From Chlorella sorokiniana (taxonomy: Eukaryota > Chlorophyta > Trebouxiophyceae > Chlorellales > Chlorellaceae): DNA of 64,000 nucleotides. Shown here piece by piece: positions 1 to 10,900 of this stretch (its first letter is position 1; the number at the start of each line of letters is the position of its first letter). Location of the stretch: positions 1,984,001-2,048,000 of the forward strand of contig CP084620.1 of assembly GCA_025917655.1 (NCBI GenBank), in the 5' to 3' direction. The position numbers were made by a program, and so were the translations under genes. A model generated the notes under the pieces. That model was not told the origin of the DNA. It saw only the letters and a list, made by a program, of their open reading frames with translations, and searched no databases.

Positions 1-1587
1 GGCGCATGCTGTCCGACCCCGACACCCTGCGCCAGATGAGCGCCGTGATGAGCAACCCGGTGAGCCGGGCGTGTGGGGGGGCGCGGGGGGGCGCGCGCGC
101 AGGCAGGGCAGCTGTGATGGATGAGGGTGCTTCATCCTGGAAAAGCAGAGTGGGCCCTGCGTTGAACGAGCCTCGAGCCAGCACCTGTTAACATCACTCT
201 TCCTGCCCCGATCACCCATCTGTCCTCGCTTCTGACTGTGCGCTGCAGGCTCTGATGCGTGAGCAGATCCGCAACATGGACCGCGCAATGAGCAACATCG
301 AGAGCATGCCGGGCGGGTTCAACGCGCTGCGCCAGTTCCACGACTCCATGCAGCCGCTGGAGGAGGCCGCCAGCGAGGCCCCCGCCCGGACAACCCCTTT
401 GCCGCGCTGTTCCAGCCAGGAGGCGGCGGCGCCGGCACCGGCAGCGGCGGCGCGGCCCAGCAGCCAGCGGGCGCCCCCAATGAGGCGCCACTGCCCAATC
501 CCTGGGCCGCGCCCAGCGGGGGGCGGCGGTGGTGTGGCAGGCGGCGCAGCGGGCATGGGCGGCCTTGGGGGAGTAGACCCTGGGGCCATGCAGCAGGTGC
601 GCTGCGCTTGCTTCATCGACGGACCGACGTCATACTCGTCAATGCATCGCTGAGCTGTCCCGGACTATCTGGGCTGGCCCTTCAGGTCTTGAGCACCCCC
701 CGCCCCTGTTCAGCTCATGGACAACCCGGAGATGCAGTCGGCGGTGCGGCAGATGATGGCGGACCCGGCCATGCAGCAGCTCATGCAGCAGCAGATGTCG
801 AGCCTGCTGTCCACGCCGGAGGGCCAGGCCCAGGTGACGGCGATGCTGGAGAGCAACCCGATGTACCAGAGGTGAGCAGGGGCGGTGCGCGGGGCGGGGC
901 TGCCATCCAGGCCGGTCCTGGCCCCTCGAGCCCGCATGTCCCCCCCCCACACACACCGTCGCATGCCAGCTGCTGGGAGGCTCTGCTTGCAGTTGTGCGG
1001 GTGCATGGCGCCTGCGGGCTGAGGCTGGCGTGGCCCCCGTTGCTGCCGCTGCGTGCAGCGCCGCCGCGGCCAACCCGGTGCTGGCTGAGCAGATGCGGTC
1101 GATGCTGGCTGACCCTCAGCGCCTGAGGGCCATGATGGACCCGCGCACGCAGCAGGCGATGCAGCAGATGGTGCAGGTGGGGGCGGGTTCTGGGGATGAA
1201 GCCAGGCATGTGTGCAGGGAAGCCCGGTTGGCGAGGGGGAGCCTCAGCGGCTGCCCCTCTCCTCTGCAGGCCATGCAAGAGCTGCAGAGCACCGGCCTGT
1301 TCCCTGGCCTGCCCGGGGGCATGGGCAGCGCACCCAGCGGCGGCGGGCCTCTCGGCGGCGCTGCCATGCCCGACATGGGGGCGCTCATGGGCATGCTGGG
1401 CGGTGGTGGGCTGGGCGGGCTGGGAGGCGCGCCGCCGCCGCCTGCCAACCCGGAGGAGGCGTACGCGTCTCAGCTGGCCCAGCTGCAGGAGATGGGCTTC
1501 TACGACAGGGAGGCCAACCTGCGGGCGCTGCTGGCGGCGGGTGGGAACGTCAACGCCGCTGTGGAGCGCTTGCTGTCCTCGATGTGA
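1..1587 (+). CDS. DSK2: Ubiquilin / DSK2-like shuttle protein (3' part)
   Basis: Carries ubiquitinated clients to the proteasome in cytosol and nucleus. Only the C-terminal part lies in the window; the N-terminal ubiquitin-like domain would be upstream. Spliced exons encode STI1-type Met/Asn/Pro repeats: [10 protein letters not shown] at 8-40, an [18 protein letters not shown] block near 270-320, [18 protein letters not shown] near 716-770, and [15 protein letters not shown] near 1075-1120. The last exon has a Gly/Pro-rich linker and ends in a UBA domain ([20 protein letters not shown], 1471-1584) with the diagnostic MGF loop. The stop is TGA at 1585-1587. UBA at the very C-terminus after STI1 repeats is the standard ubiquilin order. 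The gene is collinear with the SnRK2 gene that follows after about 580 bp. Confidence 0.9.
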
Positions 1588-2169
1588 GCCCACCCGCTTG
1601 CCCAGCACGGAACAAACACGGCGGAAGCTCCTCGTAAGCCAAGGCGGCGCCCGTGGTCTCAGCAGGCTGCTTCCCCTGGCGGCAACTGTCCAGCTAAAGG
1701 CCTTGGAAAATGCCAAGACTCATTTCATTTCGCCAGGGCGGCCTCCAGCTCCGTCACACCTGATCACCCTGGAATACCCTGGGCCGACGGGCGCTGCCGC
1801 CCATCATTGACAGTCCTCAGCTTCCCAACCCATATCTGTCGGGCAGCAAGTCATCAACCCCCTTCAAGCCAATTGTAACAGCAGCGACGGGCTGTCAGCC
1901 AAGCAAATCAATCACGCGCCCCAGTCTGTGGTTGGCCCTGCGGCGCCACGCCTCGCCAGGGCAGCGGCATTGCAGGTCAGCATCCTTTTGGCCCCCTCGC
2001 CCCCGTCCAGCCGCCTGTCTGTTCATGATCACTTGTCCCTTTGCGGTGCGGCAGCGCAAGCACGGTCTCAGCCCACCTTCACCCCGAGCCTGCACGGCCC
2101 GAGCACGGGGCCTTGGGGCCCTGAGGACCCTCAGAACGGCTTTCACAGGCCCGATACAGGCGTGCAGCA

Positions 2170-4696
2170 ATGGACCTTGGCCAGAAGTTCGAGCTGGTAA
2201 CTAGTCTGCGGCTGGGGGCGTCCAGGGAGGTTGCAGCAGCCCTGCGTGCGGTCCGGCGGCCTTAGATGTCGTCCCGCATGCCTCACACCTTGCGATCACC
2301 CCCGGTCTGTGCAGATTCGCGACATAGGCAGCGGCAACTTCGGGGTGGCGAAGTTGTGTCGAGCCAAGGACACGGGAGAGCTGGTTGCGGTGAAATTTAT
2401 AGAGCGAGGAGAAAAGGTGCGCTGGAAGGCGGGCCGGGAGGCGCCCCAGCGGTGGCGGACGGGGCGGCGAGGAAGTGGGGGACTCGCCGTTCGAGTTCTG
2501 CTCCGCCGGTGCTGCTGCATTTGATCAGTTCATCCGTTTTGGTATGCAGATAGATAAAAATGTAGAGCGAGAAATAATCAATCACCGCATGCTGTCTGGC
2601 CACCCCAACATTGTCCGATTTCGGGAGGTGCGTAAGCGGAGAGCGGATGCTGTGCCGCGCACATTGCTGGGCTGCTGAACTTCCTGGATTTGTTCTGCAC
2701 AACCGGGAGCATGTAGTTTCTGTGATTCGCTCCAGCGTCGATGAGCATGTTTTGTCCTCCACGTTGGGTACTATGTCGTGCGTGGCTCCACACGCTCCGC
2801 CGCCGCCGCCCCCCCGGGGCTGTCCAGGTGTTCTTGACCAGCACACACCTGGGCATCGCCATGGAGTATGCCAGCGGCGGCGAGCTCTTTGACCGCATTG
2901 TGAAGGCCAGTCGCTTCAGCGAGGATGAGGCGCGCTACTTCTTCCAGCAGCTCATATCCGGGGTGGCGTGGTGCCACAAGGAGGTGCGCGGCGGGCACCC
3001 AGTGCGGCAGCCTTGCGCATTGCTGAATGACTGCAAGGCCAGGGTGAACTGCATCAGCAGTCGTCGGTGACAACTGTTGATCGTGTTGCATGCATGCCGC
3101 CGCTGCGCGCTCTCCTTGACCTGCGCCCCCGCCTGCGGCCGCCCCGCCTCTGCAGGGCGTGTGCCACCGCGACCTCAAGCTGGAGAACACGCTGCTGGAT
3201 GGGCGGCCTGCGCCGCGCCTCAAAATCTGCGACTTTGGCTACAGCAAGGTGGGCTCCCGTGGAGCATCAACCCCAGCTGGCTGTGCATGCGCCGACAGCA
3301 GCCGACCGCAGGGCGCACGTTCATTGCCTGCGGCGCTGAGCCTGCATGCGCGCGCTTTGCGCCTCCCTCTGCAGTCGGCTGTCTTTGACTCGCAGCCAAA
3401 GTCGACGGTAGGCACGCCCGCGTACATCGCGCCAGAGGCAAGCGTGCAAGAGAGGGGGTGCGATGTGGTGGCCACGCCGCTGTTGCCCTCGCTGATATCG
3501 CCGAGGCAGCCTTTGCTCGTGGCCTGGGGGCCCTGCTGCGACGGCCGTCCCCATCTCTGGCCGACGTAGGGCCTTTGAATCCCTGGTCCCTGCAGGTGCT
3601 GTCCCGCAAGCAGTACGACGGCGAGATTGCAGATGTGTGGTCGTGCGGCGTGACGCTGTACGTGATGCTGGTTGGGGCCTACCCCTTTGAGGACCCGACA
3701 GACCCGCGCAACTTCCGCAAAACCATCCAGGTGCGTGTTGCGCACGAGCGCTCGGGGGTGACGGTGGGGAGAGACCCCAGCACACGAGACCAGAACGAGG
3801 CTCACCAGCGAAGAGCATGGTCAGGGGAGCAGCTGCGCTCTGCTCCCACCTTCCCACGCCTCACCCGCTCCTCCTCTGCCTGTGTGCTGCTCCCCTGCCC
3901 CGCAGCGCATCATGAGCGTCAAGTACTCGTTCCCGGCCACCCTGCACCTGTCGCGCGAGTGCCTGGACCTCATCTCCCGCATCTTTGTGGCCAACCCCGC
4001 GCAGCGCATCTCCATCGCGCAGATCAAGCAGCACCCCTGGTTCTTGCGCAACTTGCCAGAGGAGCTCAAGGTGTGTGTTTGTGTGTGTGTGTGTGTGTGT
4101 GTTTGTTGGGAGGAGCATTATCCGTTTGCTTGTTTGCTTTCATGTTCTGGTTCAGCGGGAAGGGCGGGGGGCCAAGAGGCTTGCAGAATGGTTGGTTGAC
4201 TGCTGGCGGCAGCATGTAGCATCGCCAGGCATGCGCACGCCTCGGCTATAGCTGACATGAGAGGAAAGGGCAGCAGCGCCAGTAGAGCGCGAATTCCGCC
4301 CTCCACGCTCCGCCAACGCTGCCTGCCTGCCCCTTTCGGCGCTGAGCCGCTTTCCCCCTCTGTGCCCCGGGTGGCGCAGGATGGCGGCATTGCCATGAAG
4401 GAGGCCTGCCCAACCCCTTCCCAAACCGTCGACGACATCCGCCGCATTGTCGGCGAGGCGCGCACCAAGGCACAGGCGCCGCCGGTGAGGGGGGCGGTGA
4501 GGGGGGCCGCACCTCAACCCCTGCTTGTGCGCCTGGCCCGCGCTGCCGTCGCTTCCCGCCAGCTTGGCCCCGCCTGGCGTGCGTGCTGTGGTCGACCCGC
4601 CTGTGCGCCTGCTGCTGCCTGCAGCCCGCTGCCCGCGACTTCAACGAGGAGGACTACATGGATGGCGACTTGATGGATGAGGAACTCGTGGAGTGA
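2170..4696 (+). CDS. SnRK2-family serine/threonine protein kinase
   Basis: Plant-lineage SNF1-related kinase class 2, acting in osmotic, ABA or nutrient-stress signalling. The start ATG at 2170 opens a short first exon (MDLGQKFEL). Further exons lie at 2315-2416, 2550-2627, 2828-2983, 3156-3248, 3375-3437, 3596-3730, 3905-4070, 4380-4484 and 4625-4696. Visible motifs: Gly-rich loop [10 protein letters not shown] lysine, [12 protein letters not shown], catalytic loop [15 protein letters not shown], activation loop [12 protein letters not shown], and the C-lobe [20 protein letters not shown] that is typical of SnRK2. The tail is acidic ([19 protein letters not shown]), matching the regulatory C-terminus of SnRK2. 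The intron after IAPE has a GC donor. One intron holds a GT microsatellite. All key catalytic residues are present. Confidence 0.95.
4071..4106. repeat. (GT)n microsatellite in SnRK2 intron
   Basis: About 18 GT dinucleotides with two TTT interruptions start exactly at the 5' splice donor after the exon ending EELK. The donor GT is therefore part of the microsatellite, so repeat-length change could affect splice-site choice. Confidence 0.9.
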
Positions 4697-5229
4697 AGGG
4701 GCGTTCGGGGGGGCAGAAACGGAACAGGGCGGCCGCCCATGTCGCCCGGCCCCAGCCTTGCCGTCATACCCCCGCTTCACAAGCCTGCTCCGCCGTACGC
4801 CCACGTACCGCCTGCGGCAGCCGCCCACGGAGCGTGCTATCGCACTGGGAGCGGCGGGCGCCGGCCCCAGGCCCTTTTGCACGCCGCCTCTTGCTTGCTT
4901 CCAGTCCCCCGCTAGTGTTCATCCCTCTTTTAGAGAGTAGGCAGCCGGTACGAGTGTCTTCGTCAACCAATGTTTTGTCTCTCTCCCCCGTGCCGCTCTC
5001 CCCCTTGCCATGCCTGGCTGCCAGCCGGCCCTGCTCTGCACCCTTCTGCCGGGCAGCAACTTTATCCCAGCACTACTCTATCACTCCTGTGGCTTGACTG
5101 CGCAGTGATCGCGCCCACACCCCGCTTCCAGGCGCGTGCGACACCACCAGCTGCCCTCCTTGCACCTCCTGGCCGGCCCATGCACCACCGCGGCCGCACC
5201 TTGCAAGCACTGTGAGCAAAGCACCCGGC

Positions 5230-5455
5230 CACGGTGCAGCCCTTGCCAGCGTCATCACAGGGGTGCATACACGCAGGAACAAGGGCGAACAGCGTCAGGC
5301 CGCAAAGTAGAGGCGCACAGCCGCTACGTGGCTGCCGCAGCGGCCGCCAAGACGGCGCCCTGCGCAAAGCCGGGCAGGAAGGCCAGCTGGGACCGTTCGT
5401 CAGCTGCTGCGTGGGGCATGGTTGTGCCGCTGCTGCCTGCGCACCACAGCTGCCC
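5230..5455 (-). pseudogene. Duplicated 3'-end fragment of the aladin gene
   Basis: Read on the minus strand, this stretch matches the last coding exon and 3' UTR of the aladin gene near 14940-15150 at high identity. It contains the codons for LAFLPGFAQGAVLA, the stop context GCGGCCTGACGCTGTTCG, and downstream UTR sequence including CACCCCTGTGATG and GCAAGGGCTGCACCGTGG. There is no upstream WD40 coding sequence here, so it is an isolated fragment, not a gene. Small substitutions and an indel separate it from the source. Confidence 0.85.
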
Positions 5456-5539
5456 TGCTTGCCTGTTGCCGCCGAGCTCAGGGGTGATGCAAGCCTCCCG
5501 GGAACGGCAGGCTGCCGCTGCCGCCTCCGCTGCCGCAGC

Positions 5540-5830
5540 CCAGCCCCCGCCCAGCAGTGCCCGCCGCCCCAAAGCGAATTATCATTGCCCATGCGCAAGG
5601 ACGAAACGCTCTGCTCGAGAAATGGTTGCAGATGTTTAGTGACGGCAGCGCCCTCTCCTGCCCGCCTGGGGGTGCCTCCTTGCTCCGCCCAGCATGGCTT
5701 GCTGGCCTCCCCACCAGTTCACTGTGCCCGCAGCCCTCTCCCGCAGCAGCCCCCTTCTGCAGAATGCAGCCAGAGCAGCAGCGGACACCTTGGGCTTTAT
5801 GTTTCGCAGCAGGCAAGGCCGGCCTGTGTG
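5540..5830 (-). repeat. Second inverted duplicate segment (matches 15255-15450)
   Basis: The reverse complement matches the region just downstream of aladin. Shared landmarks are CCCGCCCAGCAGTGCCCGCC, the GACGGCAG...CCCTCTCCTGCCCGCCT block, GCTGGCCTCCCCACC, and CCGCAGCAGCCCCCTTCTGCA. The copy is interrupted near 5571-5638 by a U6 snRNA fragment that is absent from the 15.4-kb copy. Relative to the copy at 15 kb, this segment and the aladin 3' segment lie in swapped order. Confidence 0.75.
5571..5638 (+). pseudogene. Degenerate U6 snRNA 3' fragment
   Basis: Shares ATGCGCAAGGACGAAACGCT and CTGCTCGAGAAATGGTT with the 3' half of the full U6 at 26741-26843, with several substitutions. It covers roughly the region from the AGATTAGC element to just before the 3' U tract. 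It sits inside a duplicated segment whose other copy lacks it, so it arrived after, or with, the duplication. Truncated U6 pieces joined to unrelated DNA are a known by-product of LINE-mediated reverse transcription; that origin is inference here. Confidence 0.8.
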
Positions 5831-5960
5831 CCGCCTCGACAGGAACTAGACAGGCCTGCAGGACGACAAAGCGTCGCTCTCTCAAATTTGAACATCCTGT
5901 CCTCGTCACACATAAAAATGGGGTTTTGAACATCCTGTCCTCACACAAATGAAAAAGGCG

Positions 5961-6033
5961 CGATCGCGGGAGGATTCGAACCCCCGACCTGCTCTTTAGG
6001 AGAGAGCCGCGCTATCCGCTGCGCTACGCGACC
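5961..6033 (-). tRNA. tRNA-Arg (anticodon CCU)
   Basis: The 73-nt minus-strand sequence folds into a full cloverleaf. The acceptor stem is GGTCGCG paired with CGCGATC plus discriminator G. The D-arm is GCGC/GCGC, the anticodon stem GCTCT/AGAGC with loop CTCCTAA, the variable loop AGGTC, and the T-arm has GGTTCGAAT. The anticodon CCT reads AGG, giving arginine. There is no intron and no encoded CCA. Internal A and B box promoters are present as parts of the D- and T-arms. Confidence 0.95.
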
Positions 6034-6128
6034 TGTACCATTCAAAATCAGGCATTGGGTGTGCGGGCGACGCCCAGCCGTCGAAGCAATTAGCAATTTG
6101 CTGCAGAGCAGTTGCATCGAAAACGCTG

Positions 6129-7398
6129 TCAAGTCAAGTCAAGTCTGTTTACCTCTTTTCATCCATCTTTGCTAGAGTCGCCTGTCGCTGCAGGCCCCGT
6201 GCGGCCCTCCCCGCCCCACAGGGGCCCTCTTGGGGCAACACTTTGGGATTGGGGGCCCCAGAGCGAGTGGCCGCGACATCGCGTGGCTGCCTCGGTGCAG
6301 GGCGGGGTGCCGGGTGCAGACCCCGCGATTCGGCGACTACGTACCCCGAGGCGGCTTCTGGAGCGCGGGCGGGCCCCCGCGTGGGCCGGGCGTGCAGCGC
6401 GGCCCTTTGCGGGACGGCTGGCAGCCCGCGGGCCAGCTCCGGCTCCTGGCCCGTGTATTTCGCAGCTTGCCGCGGCGACCGGCTTTTTCCACGCGGACTG
6501 AGCCAGCTCCAGCCGCGCAGCACGTGCTCCTCCTCCCCATCCCCAGATCGGCCCCTGGCAGCCAACCTCCCCTCCTTCGGACCGTCTCGCTGACTGGTGG
6601 GCTGTCGTGCATGGTGGCTGTTGGGCGCAGCCCCAACCTGCCTTGCTGCGGCAGCCTGGCGGCACCCTGCCAGCGGCAACCAGGCGGCAGCGGTCCGCCC
6701 AGCCAGCACCCTACCCTTCCCAGGCTTTCCCCTGTTTAATCCCTCTTGACACCCAGTCCCCTGCCCCACGCTTACAATCTGCCGGGCTCCTCTCGCCCCC
6801 GCCTCGTGTGCGGCGCCCAACCCGCCCGTCTGGCCGCCTCCCGGCTCCTGTGCCGGGGCGGGCTTGGCTCGCGCTTTGGTGGCGGCGTGCCTCGCACGGG
6901 CCCTTCCCCTGGCCATCCCTGTCTGACCCGCTGCATGACGCTTCAGTGTCCCCTGGCTGCCCCGTGTCGTTTCCGCCCGCCCGTCTGGCCGCCTCTCGGC
7001 TACTGTGCCGGGGCGGGTTGCGCCGCTTGGCTGTCAGCGGCCTGCTGCCGCCCTGCTGCGGGGCCCTACTTCCCCCTTTCCATCCCCATTCTGACCCGTG
7101 CTGGCGGCCCTGCGGTGGCGTGCGATGGTGCCCGCATGCGTAACCGGCGCCCTGCCTCCCCGCCTTCCTGTGTCTGCTGCTTCGCTGGCGGCGCTTTGGG
7201 TGTGCTCCCAGGCGCCCTCCGCTCCCCTACCGCCCTCTGCGCCCGATCCCCGGCTTGAGCCGGTGCCTACAACCCTGCCCGCCCGCCCGCCTGCGATGCT
7301 TAGATGTTGTACCGGAGCTAGTGGGATGCATTGCTGTGTGTCCCCAGCGCGTTACCGCGCCTGGTCTCTGTAACAGTCAAGTCAAGTCAACTGTTTAC
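6129..7398. mobile_element. Dispersed repeat E, candidate non-autonomous element, copy 1
   Basis: A C/T-rich block of about 1.2 kb bounded by near-identical direct repeats: three GTCAA units followed by CTGTTTAC at 6129-6153 and at 7376-7398. Its right half (about 6900-7375) is strongly similar to the reverse complement of 15803-16330. Both copies end in GCGTTACCGCGCCTGGTCTCTGTAAC followed at once by the GTCAA repeat. An internal block near 6827-6870 (CCCGTCTGGCCGCCTC) recurs at 6980-7025. No convincing coding sequence is seen. The terminal pentanucleotide repeats resemble either target-site duplications or a simple-repeat tail of a SINE/LINE-like element; the family is not recognised. Confidence 0.5.
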
Positions 7399-7990
7399 GC
7401 GCTTATAGGCGAAACTATCGTCTTTTTACGCCTTTACGAAGTTGTTAAAGTCCACACGAACGAAAGCGCCTCGTACCAATGGGGTTTCGCTGTTTCAAAA
7501 TGCCAAAGATCCCAGTGCTAGCTGCTGCTGTAAATCAGCAGGGCGAACAACCATCATTAGCTTCACCCAAAGATGACCCTTGGAGCCCAATATTAAGCTG
7601 GCAACGGCCATGCGCCTTGCTAGCTTGACTACGTGGACAAGTAGGACGCCCACAGCCCCTTCCTTCACGCTTGCCCTTCCTGAGCTGAGACCACGAGACT
7701 CAGCCGAGTATGAAACACATGCTATGCACTGTGGAATGTACTTCTCCTGATATGCCAAGCTCATGAACAAAGCTTGGCCTCCTGCGCATTACATCCAGCT
7801 GCCGCCGCCTGGCAGTCGCTGTCGTTGTCGTGGTTTGGACTGCCCCAACATGGGATTCCCTCGCCCGCTTCTCGACTCAATTCCTCTCTACGCGTCTTTC
7901 AACGCTTCTATCCGGGTTCAAGCCCTCGATGGCCAGCCAACTTCAGGCTGCGCGTTGTTGTGTCGCCAGGCAGGTGACGGAGGAGGGGGA
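7399..7990. other. Intergenic stretch before the DNA methyltransferase
   Basis: No supported gene. Base composition is closer to neutral than in the surrounding coding regions. It may contain the promoter and non-coding 5' exon of the methyltransferase gene. Confidence 0.5.
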
Positions 7991-7998
7991 GCGGCTCG

Positions 7999-10900
7999 GA
8001 CGAGGATTGGGAAATTCTCGAGGACAGCGAAAACTCGCTTCCGGCATCTGCACAGCCAAACGGAGGCGACGAGCCGGAAGTAATAGACTACTTGCGGTTT
8101 CCAGTGAAGCCATGCTTTGTTCAAGGTCCAAGAGACTCCTTGCAGTCAACGGAGGAGGGCAGACCAGGGTTGGAGCCCTGCGCAAAGCGGCAGCGTTGGT
8201 CGTCGCCGCCGACGCGGGCCGCCAAAACTTGCAGGTGACGTGTGCTCGCAAGCAGCCGGTCCTCACCACCACTGAACTCAACATTCCGCTGTACTCCACA
8301 GGCATTGCAAATCTTTGTTGAACTCTAGCGATCGAATCCGCCTGGATGTACGGTTATCGGGGAGGGGCCAGGCGGCTTTCGTCACGTGCCGTCACTGCTC
8401 AGGGAGCGTTGCGTGGGTGGACAAGGTGGGCCCCTCAAAGGGCAGCGCAGCTGTGGCTCCAGGCTGCACCATGGCAGCACTCACCATGTCCGCCCCTGCG
8501 ATGCAGGGCACTTCTGGTGGGTGCATCTCACGCGGGTCCGTTCTGTGCATGAACGGTGACAGCGCCAGCACCCGCCACTACCTCGTCTGTGGCATTCAGA
8601 AGGATCAACTCCACAGGGAGGGCAACCCCTGGATGGCTGCTTGTTGCACTGCCAGCGCTTGGCTCCCGAGCTCCGATTGCCCTACAAGGATGAGGTGCTG
8701 ACGTTTGCGCTGCACGGTGAGCCCAGTGTGCTTGTCGAAACACTTGTTGAGCTACAATCGAGACCTCACGCATTGTTCATGGCAGGCGACAACAAGTTCC
8801 GGGTGCTGCCGGCGGATGAGCAGCCGCACCTGGACATCCCTTGCACGCACTTTGCCAAGGAGTGGGCCTGCGGACGGGCAGACGTGCTGCCCAGTGGGGC
8901 CCAGCTCTTCTACACTGTGCACCCCACCTGCGATCAGCTGTCGCTGCCTGAGCTGGCCAGCTGCGCCTCGTGCAGCTGCGGCTGCCTCAACCCGTGGTCT
9001 GCGCACGAGCATGGTCCTACTGAGCTGGCGCAGGACAGCGCCAGCTGCCGCTATCGCGGGAGGCGTACCGCAGGGGGATCTGGCCTGGGTGGTGCCACCT
9101 GGCGATGCTGAGGTGGACGCCGAGCTGCATCTGGTGGGCTCCTGCAGCGGGCGCCGGCGCCCAGCAGATGAAGCCCCAGAGGACGCCTGCTGCCTCCAAG
9201 CAAAACCCTGCAGCTCTCAGGTGCCGCACATGGCTGCCCGTCTTGTGCAGGGCCGCATCGTGGGCTTCCGCTGCGTGGCGCTGGACGTCTCTGAAACACA
9301 GGAGCTGACGGTGACGGCGCATGCCTGGCTTCCACCTGTGACATGCTGGCGTTGCCTCTGAAGCTGCCGCGTGAACGTGCACGCTCACCTAACACCACGC
9401 CTGCATGCTCCATCCTCGCGTTGTTGCTGCAGCCCGTGTGTGTCCAGAGCAGGGGTGATGCCCTGCCTGTGCGAGTGCGGTATCAGCGCTACCATCGAGC
9501 CGACAGCGTGCAGGGCAGCATCTACACCGCAGCTGCCGAGCCGCCGCTGGAGTGCAAGGTCAGCAGCCTGGCGGGTGTGGCTGACCTGCCCAGGCATGCG
9601 CCAGGCTGCAGGCTGGAGGACAGCATCAGATGCGAGTCTGGCCCCGGATGCAGCGCAACTCCCGCCGGCACCACAGGCCCAGCTGAGGTTGTTGGCGACG
9701 ATGCCACGCCCAGCGGCAGCGATGGCAGCGCCAACCTGTCGTGGAGCAGCGACGCAGAGGAGACCGATGGCGACAGCTGCGCCGCCAGCTGGTGCTTGAA
9801 GGGGCGGCAGAGCAGTGGGCGGGATGACCAGCAGGGCTGTGGCGGAGCGGGGGTCCATCAGCAGCCGTTTGCCGGCGTTGAGATTGCAGACGTGTTCTGC
9901 GGCTTCGGAGGCCTCTCCCTGGTGCGCTCAGCTACGCCCCTCGCCCCAGTGCTGCCTCGCACGTGACTCCTTGTGGAGGGGTGCATCCCGGCTCCCACCC
10001 CCGCCTGTCTGCAGGGCATTGAGCGTGCGCTGCCGGGGGCGAGGGTCAGGTGGGCCTGCGACCTGTTCAAGGAGGCGCTGGCCACCTACCGGAACTGCCA
10101 CCCAGGCAAGAGGCCTGCTGCCGTGCGGCAACACCTGCTTCATTCCGGCCCCTGCATCATCTGCACCCAGTTTTTCTTCGTGTACTGCATCGGGCTTGCA
10201 GAAGCCCACACCTTTGAAGTGAATGCGTGTGAGTTCCTGGCGGGCATTCGAGCCAGGAAGCGGGGACACCCGCGGCCAGGGTGGCAGCCCGGCGACCCGC
10301 CGCGCATGCTTGTGGGCGGCCCGCCCTGCCAGGGCTTCAGCAACGCCAGCAGCGCCGAGCAGGAGGACAAGGAGAGGAAGAACATTCTGGTGCGCGCGCC
10401 AGGACTGCCAGAGCCGCTGCTGTTGGAAAGCGGCAGGCAGGAGGGTGGCACGCCCCACCAGCCCCATATGACAGCATGGTTCCCTGCCACTGCTGTCCGG
10501 CAGGTGCCGCTCTTCCTGGAAATCCTGTCTGAGCTGCGGTGGCCCTACGCAATCATGGAGAACGTGGTGGGACTGCTGTCAAGTGAGCGGCAGCGTGCCC
10601 GCTTGCGTGGGCGCTTCCAGCTGGAGGGTGGCTGCGCGTGGCAGGCTCGCCCTGCCTGCCCAGCCTCACCCCCAAGCTTGCAGCACAACCAGCTGCCACC
10701 CTGGCGGGCCTGTGCTTGGCGTCCTGCCTTGCAGCGGAGGGCACCATGCAGCGCATCATGCAGGCTGCGGTGAGCATGGGGTACCAGCTTACCTTCCGGG
10801 TGCTCAACGCAGGCAGCTACGGAACGGCGCAGGTGGGTGCAGCAGGAGAGAACTCCGCACCACTGGCGACTGCTCTGCCTGGTTTTCATTCTGGTGCGCG

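Noticed and set aside
5062-5948. Open frames on both strands of the block after SnRK2
   Set aside because: They are fragments of the aladin 3' end read antisense, a U6 fragment, and low-complexity Ala/Gly/Pro frames produced by high GC.
6149-7373. Long Pro/Arg/Ala-rich frames inside repeat E
   Set aside because: Frames are open on both strands because of GC bias, show no domain, and are not conserved in frame with the second copy.
7905-7945. tRNA-like T-loop GGGTTCAAGCCC
   Set aside because: No acceptor, D-arm or anticodon stem could be built around it.
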